From: Nymphaea colorata
Taxonomy: Eukaryota > Streptophyta > Magnoliopsida > Nymphaeales > Nymphaeaceae
Assembly (NCBI RefSeq): GCF_008831285.2
Contig: NC_045141.1
Location: 18,968,848 to 19,032,847 of the forward strand
Length of the DNA stretch: 64,000 nucleotides
Reading direction: 5' to 3'
Below, one piece after another: positions 44,820 through 56,700 of the stretch. Each line of letters starts with the position of its first letter. Position 1 is the first letter of the stretch. The position numbers were made by a program, and so were the translations under genes. The notes under the pieces are model-generated. The model was given only the letters and a program-made list of their open reading frames with translations, did no database searches and had not been told where the DNA came from.

Positions 44820-45180
44820 ACACCAGCCGAGTCGAGCATGAGTTCAGTTAGTTTCAGCTCAACTCGACTAGTGAAACCTCAACCTCGACCCGGCTCAAAC
44901 TCAAGAATAGCTCGATGAAAGCAGCGCGAGCTCCACTCGACAGTTTACGTGTTGAGCTCGAGCTCGATTAAGGCTCGACAAACTCGCAACTCGTTTGAAT
45001 ATATTGACTTGATTAAGGCTCGAGCTCGACTCGGCAGTTACGTGTTGAACACGAATTCAACTCGATTATTTGAACGAGTCGACTCATGAACTCGAACTCC
45101 ACTCGTTAAACAAATGACTCAACTCAAACTTGTTCCCGAGCTGAGCTTTAAAGAATCCAGCTCTAGTAGCTCGACTCATT
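44820..45180. repeat. TCGAGC-rich dispersed repeat
   Basis: Dense GAGCTCGAGCTCGATTAAGG-type words. An internal near-duplication starts at 44946 and again at about 45038: AGTTTACGTGTTGAGCTCGA against CAGTTACGTGTTGAACACGA. Such self-similar CTCGA-rich stretches are common in decayed plant retroelements. No coding frame remains. Confidence 0.5.
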
Positions 45181-46329
45181 GTTCACCAATACCTCTGATG
45201 TAATATACATTTAAACTACGACGTTCCTTTTGTTGAGCTCAAGAAAATGCAAACGCAATTTGGAAACTTAAATAGTCTATCATTTCGAAATGCGTCTTCT
45301 TTCAATTGTGGATTTTTCTTTTATTTATATATATATGTGGAATGTATTGGCCTTGGTTGGGTTTTCACTTAGGGCACTTGATTACCTCTCACCTTGAGAT
45401 TTTAAATTCTATGATTTCATATCCTTGTCCGTTGGTTGAAAGGTGCATCGAGCACACCATGATTTATATAATTCTAGACAAGTCACGCACCCCTTTTACT
45501 CACCATGAGATCGATGGAACTAAGGAATGCTATGTGGACTAAAAATTATTAAAAAACTTAAATATATGGTTTTCAGATATAGTATGCTAAAATTATGATT
45601 TTAAGGTGCACTCACATTAGAGTAAACCATCTGATCTAAGCTCCACGGCAATTATATAGATGAAACAAAGGCCATCCATCCATCCATAGCTAGCAATTTA
45701 AATTTCTCCTGGTGAGTGCATCGCTCCTCGCTCAGGTTCCAAAACAGCTTTAAACCTTAAAGGTGGTATGAGCGAGAGAGAGGTTTCGGCCTCTTCAGGG
45801 TATCTCTCTCTCTCAAATGCAAAGCGGCCATGCTGAAACTGCGACGACAAGACGGGCACTATCATAATGGATTGTTCCTGTGTTTTCCACTACTGATATA
45901 TTGACTGATCCACTTGAGAGGGGCAGGAGAAAGGCATAAAGCAGGTGTATCTCATCTTCGAGCGTGTAAGCATCTCTTTGTTCTGCCAATTGATCATCTG
46001 AGCCTTCAATGAATGATTCTTGTCCAACTGCTTTTTCCAATATGGTCATGAAACAGATTCGGGTGGACAGACTCTCCAATATATGCACGTACTATTTTAC
46101 ACTTGTTATTTCAATTGCAAACAGGTTACCATGGTTCATGTGTCATGCAAATTTGGGAAAAAAAGGAAATCATATTTAACAGTATTTATTTTCAAATTAT
46201 AACATCTTGTCCCAGTACATGTTGTATTTGGGCGTTTGTACTTTTCAATTCAATTAAAATTTAACTTGTGTATAGTTCCATCTAATTCTGAATTAGACTC
46301 CAAAACTAATTAGTCAATGTTTGAGTAGT

Positions 46330-46480
46330 TGATGTGTAACACTTTATTATGAGCAGTATAGTCCTAAATTGTAGATTATGATAGATCTTTAAAGACTTAT
46401 AAAAAAAGTTGTTAACTGATTGTTGTCCATTTTTAGAGTTAAACTGAAATTACTGAGGGCAAGTTGTGATCATTTGGATT
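46330..46480 (+). repeat. LTR-like repeat, fourth copy
   Basis: Starts TGTAACACTTTATTATGAGC and continues with AATTGTAGATTATG, GATCTTTAAAGACTTATAAA and TTAGAGTTAAACTGAAATTA, in the same order as the copies near 13.7, 13.9 and 29.1 kb. Confidence 0.45.
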
Positions 46481-48049
46481 TTCCAGCAAAGGTAAATTAA
46501 TGGCAGATTGGTATTGTCATCCATACAGAGACTAGTAATGGTCTCTTTTTACTCGTCAATCCAAGTAAAACATTGGAAAAAGAAATTTTTGACAATATCC
46601 AACGCCCAAGACATGCATACATTAAAATATAAATGTCCCCAAGTTTGTTGCGCTTTCATAAGCGTAAAATAAAATGCCAAAAAATTCCACAGAATTTTCC
46701 ATCTATTGATTAACTTAAATGACGTCCAAATTTCCCAGGACCATCCATTGGGTGCCAGCAGCAAAGCTACATATAGGCTTGTGCGGGCAGTTGACCACAC
46801 CAGCTCAAAAATTTTGAGTTTAGATGACTTACAATTATTTGCTCTTTGCATATATGCCTCTTAAAAAACACTACAACAAAATAGGTCAGGTCAGCAGTGG
46901 TTTAGTTGACTCGACGAGGCTCAGTTCGAACTGGTATATTATTTAATATTAATTTTTATTATTAAAAATATAATTTTATATTAAAAATTTTTATTTTATA
47001 TTAAAAAAATATTTTTTATTTTAATTTGGCCGGACCCCGAGGCTCGAGTTTCATGGTCTTGGGTGAGCCGGATGCCCAGGTGACGCACAACAAGTGAAAT
47101 GAGATTTTCTAAAACAGTGGTTATTAATCAAAATTTTCTAGCTCAGCCATTGGTCTTTATCAATGAAAAATCAAACTTGATTTCTCGTCCATTTGGTTTA
47201 TTTGAAGGTAACCAGTTTGGAGCATAGGCATATCTCTATTGGCCGTTGGAATTTAGAGTTGAAATTCACTCTCTTGAACAATCTTGGGTCTTATGTTCGC
47301 TATTTGCTATGAAAAGTTTTAGTGTTGTCTCCCATTTTTGTTGGTTAAATATTTTAAAGGGGTTTGGTTATTGTTCTTGATCGTGATGACACCAAGAGTG
47401 AGACATCCAGTTCACTCACTCAGGAACAAGAAGAACAAATGTGGTCTCGAATGCAACTGTTCTCCTGTGTCTAGAGTCTATACAGTCATTTGCAATGGAT
47501 GCTTCACTTTTCCTTCCACTGTTCTCTTAACCGGATGTAGAATGAGCACGACGCGATTCGCTGGGCGTGGGAATGCACTAGGCGCAAAACATGTGCATCC
47601 CTTTGTGTCTTGTATTTCTATGGCGGTTGACGCATGGAATATGCATGTAAAGTGAATTGAATACGGTTCAAGAGGGTGAGACTCAACTGGTGTAGAACGG
47701 TTTGGATGATACTTCCTCTAACTTATTTTAGTAAAACTTAATTTTATGAAAACTAATTTTTTTTATGAGTTTTGAAAACTCGATTCGTTTATTTGGAGAC
47801 ACAAGACCGGAGGGAGAAAATTATGATCAAGGCATTAATTATAGAATTTTAAATTTTTAAGAGGTACTAATATGTAAATGAGAAATTTTTAATTATGAAA
47901 TATCAATATAAAAATAATGATTTTTTTTTAAAAAAAACAAAGTTTTGTATGTCGCTTTGTGTATATACCGAGTGTACAATAAATGTGAACCTTACTACCA
48001 ATATGCATATTTACTTTCATGCCCACCCTTAACGTCTCTCATTATTTCA

Positions 48050-48370
48050 TACTCTTGTGTTGAGATAATGATAGGAAGTGGTATAAAATAATGATTGAGG
48101 TATGAGATAATATATAAGATAACAAAAAAGATATGAGATAATGACAAATGTATAAGATAAACCTAAATAGAAGTATGAAATAATGTGTATGAGATAACGA
48201 AAGAAATATAAGATAACGACAAATATATGAAATAAAGTTAAACAAAAGTACAAAATAGTGTATGAGATAACAAAAGGGGTATAAAATAATGATAGACATA
48301 TAAGATAATGCTAAACATAGATACAAAATAATGTATATGAGATAACAAAAGAGATGCGATAATCGCAAAT
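48050..48370. repeat. Degenerate GATAATG/ATAAGATAA repeats, left arm
   Basis: Words such as GAGATAATG, TATAAGATAA and TATGAAATAA recur about every 15-25 bases. Open frames across them on either strand (Leu/Ile/Tyr-rich, with SLSHTHYFILLF-like repeats) are artefacts. The inverted counterpart is at 50640-50900. Confidence 0.8.
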
Positions 48371-50639
48371 ATATGAAATAACGTTATTAACATGATAAAG
48401 AACAAATGAAAACACTTTTTTACTGTTGAGAGGGATATATTAGTCATAACAATATGCATATAAGAACTTACAAATTTATTTTTATCGAACCTCAAAATCT
48501 TTTTTTTTTGCAATTTTTTTTATGTCCATACAAAAACTTTTTTTTTTTTTGTGTTAATCATATGTTTTTTTTGTCACTATTAAAACAATGCATGTAATCA
48601 GCTTTGATTTTTTTGAGGGGTTTGTATGGGCAATTGGCCATGGTGCCCACACCTGCCTCCGCCCTGCCTAACCTTTTATAATTAATCGGAAGTGGGTCTG
48701 ATTTTTCATTCTCTATCATTAAACCAATAACTTCGGTAATAATTTATTCAATTATATTCGGCACGCATCAACAAAATGTTTACTTGTGTCTAAAGAAAAT
48801 GCCAATAAAAGTTTCGCTGATGTTGACCTTCGTCAGGGGCAGAGGGGGGGGGTGCCTAGGCCATGGCCCCACCCCAACCAAATGAAAAAAAAAAACTGTA
48901 GTGTAAAAATTGATTTTTTTTTTTTTTTACCTCCACATATTTTTGAATGTGAGTTCAGTTTGGCCTTACTCAAATTCAACCCACAAAACCCAACCCCCAT
49001 TTGGCTTGCTCCTGAAAAAAATCCTAACTCCTGACGTCGATAATATATTTACTTTTTGTGGTGTTGAACTTTTTTAAGCCTAGTTTAATGGCACGTAAAC
49101 CACTCTAAGACTTAGTTTTAAGCGAAAAATCAGGTTTTGCCTTCAAAATCTGAAGTTGGGTGTCATCCAATGACCTTGGCTTTTACTAACCATGGGCTCA
49201 ATTATTTCCTTCACACCTTCTTGAAGCTGATTATAAGTAGAGGTGGGTGCCTAAAAAACAAATGAAACCTTCTTATAAAACAAAAAAACATACATAGTTG
49301 GCAATGTAAGAGTGTTTCCTTGTGTATGTGGAAAAGCAAGAAAAAAAAAATGTAAAGTGGGCATTGCCCACACCAGCCGCTCTGCCAGTTGTTTGCTGGG
49401 TGTACGTCTTCCGACCTCATGTCTGCCATGGGCTTGCCAACTTTGATCTTTTTGGGTGTTACTTACGGTCCTGTGCAGGTTATGTACGTCATACTGGTGC
49501 ACAAAATTCATGAAAATATTTCTAAGTAGTAAAAAAAAAACTTTTCATAAAAGTAAAAAAAAAAGTTAAAACAACTAAAAAAGATATTTATTTTTAAATA
49601 ATTTTCAAATAAACTTTACTTCTAACCTTTTCATTTTTAGTGTATATTTGTTGCATGCGCCAAGCAGCACACACAACTCATTCTCGTGTGCTATACGATG
49701 GAATGGAAAATGGATGCACCTAGGCCTGGGTGTCGGGCCGGGCCGCCACTGGGCCGAGGAATTTGGTTATCGGGCCGAACTTGAGTGAGCCTAGCCCAGC
49801 CCGGCCCGATACCCACCCCTAGCACCCCTTTGAAGTTGGACTTGGTATGTGCCACGGTTGTTCTCTTTCTCCTTTGCCATTCAACTCTGCAGCAGAGTGT
49901 GATTTGGAAATAAGTTCTCTTGCCATTTGGTCAAACACATGGATGACTTGATCATGTCTTTTTGTGAGGCCGATGGCCACAATATTTCATTTGCTGTTAT
50001 ATATATAAAATTTTGTGCAATTGTCTTTCCTAACTCAACTTATAAATGTCAACAATATCTTGGTTGTCAACTGCAAAGATAGTTTTGGCATTTCCATGAT
50101 AAAATAATGACAAAAGAGAAAAAGCTAGATGTCACATTTAATAAGTCTAGAACCTCAAATAGATTAGCAATTACACTTTTGCTTTTTGACCCATATGAAG
50201 ATATAACTTGTTGAAAATGAGCAAATAGTTTTCTCACACTAACCCTCATGTAGCTCCGCTCAACACCCAGTTGCCTAAGTGGTACGTCGGTAAGAGGGTT
50301 TGACCAAATGGTGGTCGGCCACATGAAAGTCTATGCAACCACATAAACTCCAAAGATCTGGTTTGACTAGAAAAGAGGGCATCACAAGCCATAACTCTAA
50401 TGACAAGCTGGTTGTATAGTATGTCCTCCTCAATTTTCATGCGCCATCTTAATAATGACAAAAATGTTCACAATTAATACAATTTTTTTTTTGTAAGGAC
50501 AAAAAAAATGCAAAAAAAAGACTTGAAGATTCTATAAAGGTAAAACTTGTCAATCCGTATATGCACACATTTATGACCAATATACCTCTTTAAGCGGTAA
50601 AAAAAACATATTCGTCTTTTTTGTTTTGCTCATAACGTT

Positions 50640-50900
50640 ATCTCATTATGTCATAAATTATTTTATTATCTCATAAACATGATCTTATACTTATGTTTAG
50701 TATTATTTCATACATTTATTATCTCATTATTTTATAATTTTTTTGTTATCTTGTACACATTATCCCATACTTATATTTAGTGTTATCTTATACATCTGTT
50801 ATTATCTCACACCTATTCGTTATCTCATACTTATGTGTTATCTTATGCTTATTTATTATCTCATACTTATTTATTATGTCACATACTTGTTATCCTATGA
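50640..50900. repeat. Degenerate TTATCTCAT/TTATCTTAT repeats, right arm
   Basis: TTATCTCAT, TTATCTTAT and CATACTTAT words recur throughout. It is the reverse complement of the left-arm array. Confidence 0.8.
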
Positions 50901-51010
50901 ACATGCATATGCAATATTTGAACATAAAAAATAAGCATATATTTTGGTAATATTCTCTACATCTAGCGTGCGTTTGTTATATACACGGGGTAGTATACAA
51001 ACTCGGTCCC

Positions 51011-52200
51011 ACATTTTTTTGAGAGTTTTATTTAACATAACTGTTTAATTATATTTAAAAAGTGCAATTTATGATAATTTAAAATTAATTATATTTAATT
51101 AAGAGCATTCTTAATGGAGAAAAAGGAGGATGGCATATGTAACCATCTAATTGATCGGTAAAAAGTTGTAACGAAGCAAAGATTATAGCTGGCGCCGCGA
51201 AAAGATATGAAACAATTATGACTATGTATTCAAAGATTAAAACAGTTTGCTCGAGCAAGTTAGGAACATATAAATGAACAAAAACTGAAACAAGTTAGGA
51301 ACATATAAATGAACAAAAACTGAAACAAGTGTCTTAACGCAATAAAACTTCCATCGTTTACTTTATAATACCAATTTGTAGTGAATGTTATTAAGCTATA
51401 AACAACTAATGGTTCTCATGTGATGGCATTTTTCATCGATTCGTCCAAATAATGCCGTTAATAAACTATCCTGTTTGAACTCAAGCGCAACCAAATCTGC
51501 CACAAATGAGATCCGACCCAATCAAATTCAGGTCCAACTTGGAGCTCGGGTCTGGTTTTCTCAAACCAGATCCAAGTCCAACTAGTTAAGATCCAGCATT
51601 CTCAGACTTGAGGCACAAAAATGTAGCAGGTTCGAAGCGACGAGGAAAAACGGATCCAGGTTTGAGTTAACGGCACCATAAACGCTTCAGGTGAAAGATC
51701 CTCCACGTTGGCTGGACTCAAACAAATGCATGTATTTTTCAGAATTTATTTATTATCGACAAAAAGAGCTAGAGCGTAAACTAGTCCGATTGGTCTCTGG
51801 AAGTTGGTTATATGCACTGCATGATATATAGAATATAATTATGCATGAAGGGTATAGCCAGAAATTTTTCATTCATGAGCGAAGTGCGAAGTTGAATTAA
51901 AATTTATAAATTTTGACTAGGGAAGAAATATTATTTTTAATTTTTTTTATATAAAACAAATGATTTTTTTTTTTAAATTAAAGTAGGGCCAAAGCTCATA
52001 AACGATTACCCTTGCTTCGCATCTAACAAACACCAGATATGTAACAATGGTATGCACGCAATCACTCTCAATCCAAATAACCATTGTTGAGCCACGTAGA
52101 AAAACTCTTGGCCATAGAAACAATATGTGTACCATATATAAAAGAAGACGTGCACATTCTTCATGAATTTGGGGGCCATGAGAGGCCGAGTCTTACGAAA
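51011..52200. other. Intergenic region upstream of the UGT gene
   Basis: AT-rich sequence. It includes a 35-bp tandem duplication at 51258-51327 (TTAGGAACATATAAATGAAC twice) and a decayed repeat with GATCCGACCC/CTCGGGTCTGG words at 51490-51660. No gene recognised. Confidence 0.45.
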
Positions 52201-52205
52201 GGAAT

Positions 52206-52215
52206 CTATATAAAG
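52206..52215 (+). promoter_or_regulatory. Probable TATA box of the UGT gene
   Basis: CTATATAAAG lies 41 bases before the start codon at 52256. Initiation about 30 bases downstream would leave a leader of roughly 15-20 bases. Confidence 0.55.
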
Positions 52216-52255
52216 CAAGTAAAGCAGCTCCATTGCCCACCAGAGCTCAAGAAAA

Positions 52256-53752
52256 ATGACTCACATTCTCTTGGTCTCCTTCCCAGCCCAAGGTCACATC
52301 AACCCAACCCTTCAGCTCGCCAAGCTCTTAGCTCGGCGCGGCGTTCGTGCCACCTTTGTCACCGCTACTCATGCCCATTTAGCCATCTCAACCGCCGGTA
52401 TAGCTGCCAACAACAGCAGCAACAATGACAACATGAATGTACATTTTGCTCCAATCTCCGATGGTTTTGAGCCGGCAACAGTCGACATTTTCAAGCCAGA
52501 CTATCCTCAACACCTCCAAGAACATGGCTCCCGCTCTCTTGCCGACCTTCTCCTTGCCCTTGCTGCCGCCGGCCAACCCGTCGACTGCGTAGTCTACAAC
52601 TTTCTTCTTCCTTGGGTTGCTGATGTTGCTTCGGAGCTCGGCATCCCTTCTGCACTTCTCTGGATCCAACCAGTCACCCTCCTTGCCATCTACTACCACT
52701 TCTTGCACCAGTCCCCACATCTCTTCCTTGATCTTTATAAGGAAATCAAGGTCCCAGGACTGCCACTGTCCCTGAATTCCGATTCCCTGCCATCTTTCCT
52801 CTTTCCCGACAATCCCTTCATCCTTTCATTGCCTCTTCTAAATCACATGTTTCAAGGGATCAAAGAGTCTAAATCTAGGTGGGTTCTTGTCAATTCTTTT
52901 GAATCACTTGAAGCGGAGACTCTGTCTTCCCTGAAAGACCTCCACATCCTTCCCATCACCGTAGGCCCGTTGGTTCCAGCAGCCTACGTGAGCAAAAAAG
53001 ATCATAAGGATTCTAGCTTTGGTGGCGACTTAGTAAGCGAAAAACGAAAAGATGATGGAGGTACAGTCATAGTCGATTGGCTAAACACTAAACCGCCTGC
53101 TTCAGTAGTATATGTTTCATTTGGTAGCATGGCGACGCTGACAGAGGCTCAGATTGATGAGATTGCCTATGGACTGATAGAGTCGGGGCACTACTTCATA
53201 TGGGTGGTGCGACCACCAAAGGACTATGGTGGTTTTCCTAGTAGTTTCCGTGATATGTTTATGGACAGAGGGATGGTAGTGAAGTGGTGCAGCCAGGTCG
53301 AAGTTCTGGCTCATCCCTCCGTTGGCTGCTTTGTTACTCATGCCGGGTGGAATTCGACGTTGGAAGGCTTGGTCTGTGGAAAGCCAATGGTGTGTGTGCC
53401 CCAGTGGAGTGACCAGCCGACGAACTCCGAGTGGATTTCGCATGTATGGCGGACCGGCATCCGCGCGCAGAAGAGTGAAACAGGAGTTTTGGGGAGAGAA
53501 GAGTTGAAAAGGTGCTTGAAGATGGTGATGGAAGGGGAAAGCGGAGAGGAGATGAGGAAGAATGCCATGGCCTGGAGGGAGGAGTCTAGAGCTGCAGCAG
53601 ATGAAGGTGGTTCCTCCGATCGTAACATCCAAGATTTCATCTGTAGCATCCAATCATCGCACAAGGAAGGAGAAGAAGAAGAAGAAGAAGAAGAAGAAGC
53701 AGCCTTCCAACCTCTTCCATCTCTTGCACTACAATCCCCAATATCGACATAG
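52256..53752 (+). CDS. UDP-glycosyltransferase, UGT75-like, single exon
   Basis: Uninterrupted CDS of 498 residues. Family-1 UGTs transfer a sugar, usually glucose, from UDP-sugar to small acceptors such as flavonoids, hormones and terpenoids, in the cytosol. The N-terminus has FPAQGHINP with the catalytic His14. The 44-residue PSPG box is at about 344-387, starting WCSQVEVLAHPSVGCF and ending PQWSDQ; the final Gln is typical of UDP-glucose users. PSALLWIQPVTLL and VVYNFLLPWVADVA resemble the UGT75 group; related UGT74/84 enzymes are the alternative. Oddities: the usual HCGWNS reads HAGWNS, and the position where many UGTs have the dyad Asp reads Asn (VVYN), though as I recall UGT75 members often lack Asp there. 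After the normal end (IQDFICSI) a GAA repeat encodes a glutamate run and an extra tail. The acceptor cannot be predicted. Confidence 0.96.
   Translation: MTHILLVSFPAQGHINPTLQLAKLLARRGVRATFVTATHAHLAISTAGIAANNSSNNDNMNVHFAPISDGFEPATVDIFKPDYPQHLQEHGSRSLADLLLALAAAGQPVDCVVYNFLLPWVADVASELGIPSALLWIQPVTLLAIYYHFLHQSPHLFLDLYKEIKVPGLPLSLNSDSLPSFLFPDNPFILSLPLLNHMFQGIKESKSRWVLVNSFESLEAETLSSLKDLHILPITVGPLVPAAYVSKKDHKDSSFGGDLVSEKRKDDGGTVIVDWLNTKPPASVVYVSFGSMATLTEAQIDEIAYGLIESGHYFIWVVRPPKDYGGFPSSFRDMFMDRGMVVKWCSQVEVLAHPSVGCFVTHAGWNSTLEGLVCGKPMVCVPQWSDQPTNSEWISHVWRTGIRAQKSETGVLGREELKRCLKMVMEGESGEEMRKNAMAWREESRAAADEGGSSDRNIQDFICSIQSSHKEGEEEEEEEEEAAFQPLPSLALQSPIST
53670..53699 (+). repeat. GAA trinucleotide repeat within the UGT coding end
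   Basis: About nine GAA codons in a row encode a glutamate run near residue 475, beyond the conserved C-terminal helix. Length variation here would change the tail without shifting the frame. Confidence 0.9.
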
Positions 53753-56700
53753 AGCTTTGAGCTACTTATATTAAGTATCGTCCTGGATCCATGCCAGATG
53801 ATTTCTGATAACCGTGTGTGGAAACTCATGTATTTTTCTTTGATCTTTTTTGAGAAAATTTTCATTTTTTATTGATTATATATAATAGAAGAGTGTTCAT
53901 TTGGTATTCGTAAAAACTCGTTCATGATGAGAAACTCCCAAAAGTTTATAATGCTTCACGAGAGAGCTAACTTGTGACAAGGTACTTGTCTATACGTACG
54001 TGTGTGTATTCTTAAGGAACCGAACCAGATTATTGTTTGTTGGCGATTCGATGAGGGATCTAAACTGTTTCTTCCACCTCTCATCCATAGCTGCTTGAAG
54101 ACATGGGAAGTGAGTGATAATGAGGGATCTAGTCTGGAAAAGGCTTGCTTACATCCATAATGATAATGATGGATGCACCTATTTTTTCTAAAAAATGCAA
54201 CAACTTAAACCATATGATAGGGCTTTAGCTTATATCTTACCTAAGGAAAGAAAATTTTCGCCTCTTATGATAATTTTAGGAGATGTTCATCAACTTCCAT
54301 GAAAAGGCAACCATAGAACTTGAATCGTGGTTGTCTGTATCAAAGAAACGGAGACTCTTTTAGGGCGGCATTCTTTTTGTAGTGGTTTTGACTCCTCGTA
54401 AAATAAAGTACAGACTTCCGAATACTAGGCACTGCAAAGGCTACCTAACTTTTGGACAAACGCCATTAATTCTCTTGTCCTTCTTGCCATTAATTTATGT
54501 GCACTTCTTAGAGAAGGTAAATGAGCCTCCACACTGGACTCGTGATTCATTGAGAACCACATACATGGCGGTCGCCTTGATCTTGTTCTTGTGGAAGCCA
54601 CGTCTCTATGGCCTCAATCTCTCTTTCTTCATGTATCTGGCAATATTGAATTGCCTCTTTCTGTGTGGAAGATGAGACTTAGACAAAAAGAAACTGTGTG
54701 GAAGACGAGACTTGGACAAAAAGAAATGCCCAAGAAAAGAGACGTCAACAACTCTGATTTGAGCGCACCTGCATCAATTCCTGTACAAGAAATTGAGCAC
54801 TTAGCAGTATAATGTCCAGAATACTCATAATCAGTAAAAAAAGAACCCCCTGCAAAGACAAAAAAAATTCTAAAAAGTAAAAAAAAAAAAAAAACATTTC
54901 TTTATTAAAAATCCACAAAATAAGCAAAAAAAAGAAAATGTACCACCATCGTGCACGCAACTCACTCTCCCCAATTTGTGTGTATGTATTCTCAACAATA
55001 TCAATAAAGGATTGGTACGTGTAACATTCCATACCAGTTGGATCCAAGAATAAATATTGAGTTGGCGTGCAGAGTTAATATGGGTGTATCCCATGCAATC
55101 AATCTCCAGGCTTCATTGAGATTACTCGTTCAACTGTCTTGTTTAGGTGAATGTACTATATGCTTACTAAATTACCCGGAGGGCTCGCACGATTCATTAT
55201 TTAATATTATTTTAGTAATAATAATATATATATATATATATATGTATATTATAAAAAGAATATTTTATATTAAAAAATTATTTTACCTTAATTTTTTTTA
55301 AATTTTAATCGGGCCTAACTGGGTTGGGCCCACCCTTGGGTTTCAAGTCTTGGCCTGGGCCTGGGCTTCGTGGTCTTAGGCCAGCGCGATGCCCAAGTCT
55401 AATTATGTGTTTGGTAGTTTCTTGATATTTTATCTTTGTAGGAATTAATCTAAGTTAGCTTGTGCTTAGCTTGGTTACTTTATATAATTTTTAATGTGAC
55501 GGCTGATAGTACACATGCAAGGGTAGTACACATGCAAGTATAATTTCAAAATTTTAACAAAAGTCAAAATAATATGTTTTTTTTTCAAAAATTTATATAG
55601 GTTAAGCTAAAGTTTTTAAAATTTACAAATAATTTTTTTTTTATTTTCTAAAAATTTGGAGAGGGAAGGTGTGGCCAAGGCCCCTGCCGGCCCCCTCCCT
55701 CTACTCTTGTCTGCATGGCCAATTTACTGAGTGGTTAGAAAGTACTAATGACATATAATTTTCATTAGTCTTGACCTTTTCAGAGAGTCCTTTCATAATT
55801 GTGAGCTCGTTTTTTGCTCCCTCAATGCTGTCGGCCAAAACTAAACAATCTTTTAAGAAAACCCCCCTCGGGCCGGGCGCCTGGCAAGAGGGAGCGGGGC
55901 TCTCTCAAACCATTCCAAAGAGCTGAGATCTCGTAAAGGAAAAATGAGCCAGCGCAGGTTTGGACCTGCTGAATCAGTTCAGTGAAGTAAGGGAGAGAAA
56001 AGCACACTCAACTTGAAATTGCTGAAGCTTATTAAGGTCACGGCCCACCGATCAGGCAAGGATACATGTTTTGTTTTGAGTTGGTTGCTTCGAGTTCTTT
56101 CTTCTTTTTAACAAATTACTTCTTTTCGATCTTAATCAAGTTGAAATGATAAAACACTTTGATCAATTAAAAAATGATTCACTTTTTTATTTAGTTGAAG
56201 GATAACATTAATTGATTCCCATTTATCGGAACACGTAGAAACATTTGTTTTCTTCTTTGCACTTCATGATCTGGCCAGCATGGTCATATTGTTCCACGCT
56301 CCACGTTTGTGTGGAATGGAACAGATGGTGTATGGGGAAAACGGGACGACGCATAATGCCAGAGTTGCGGACTTGAATTTTGAAGAACATCGTGTTTCTC
56401 GTTTCATGTTTGCATGAAATTAGAAGCCCCAGCTTACCACTGAATGCAGCGTTATTTGGAACACCACATTCTGCAGAATCATACAACCTCTTGAGGCCGT
56501 CAACACCTTTGCTGGGTATATATATATATATATATATATATATACCCAACCGCCGGCTAAGCGTTTCCAGTAGGACCGCGGGAAGGGGGCAAGTCGCGCC
56601 GAATTATCTGGGCGCCAAGTCAAAGGTGCCGGCAGCCGAGCACCCACGGCCTGCCTGAGTCGGCGAGGAGCAACATGAAGGGAGACAAAGGTTCACACGT

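Larger units (their letters stand above)
43991..47935. other. Intergenic region with dispersed repeats
   Basis: No gene supported. A minus-strand open frame at 45813-46088 (91 codons, GSDDQLAEQRDAYTLEDEIH) looks more protein-like than its surroundings, but I cannot assign it and see no splice partners. An LTR-like repeat copy lies at 46330-46470 and a TCGAGC-rich element at 44820-45180. AT-rich DNA with GGCCGGACCC/GGGTGAGCCGG words follows at 46890-47100. Confidence 0.4.
47940..51010. mobile_element. Element with long inverted-repeat arms (foldback or MULE-like)
   Basis: The left arm (about 47940-48570) and right arm (about 50475-51010) match as reverse complements. Outer ends: TTTGTATGTCGCTTTGTGTA against the right arm's complement TTTGTATACTACCCCGTGTA. 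Middles: strings of GAGATAATG/ATAAGATAA words. Inner ends: GAGAGGGATATATTAGTCAT against AGAGGTATATTGGTCAT. The arms are 530-630 bases and their middles consist of degenerate short tandem repeats. The loop of about 1.9 kb encodes no transposase I can recognise. Long terminal inverted repeats with internal subrepeats fit foldback elements or non-autonomous Mutator-like elements. Boundaries are approximate and I could not define target-site duplications. Confidence 0.65.

Noticed and set aside
48042-48513. Leu/Tyr/Ile-rich open frames resembling membrane proteins
   Set aside because: They are translations of degenerate GATAATG repeats in an inverted-repeat arm; two overlapping frames show the same pattern.
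53117-53865. Minus-strand open frames of 175-178 codons opposite the UGT gene
   Set aside because: They are antisense shadows of the UGT coding sequence, whose frame, motifs and codon use are clear.
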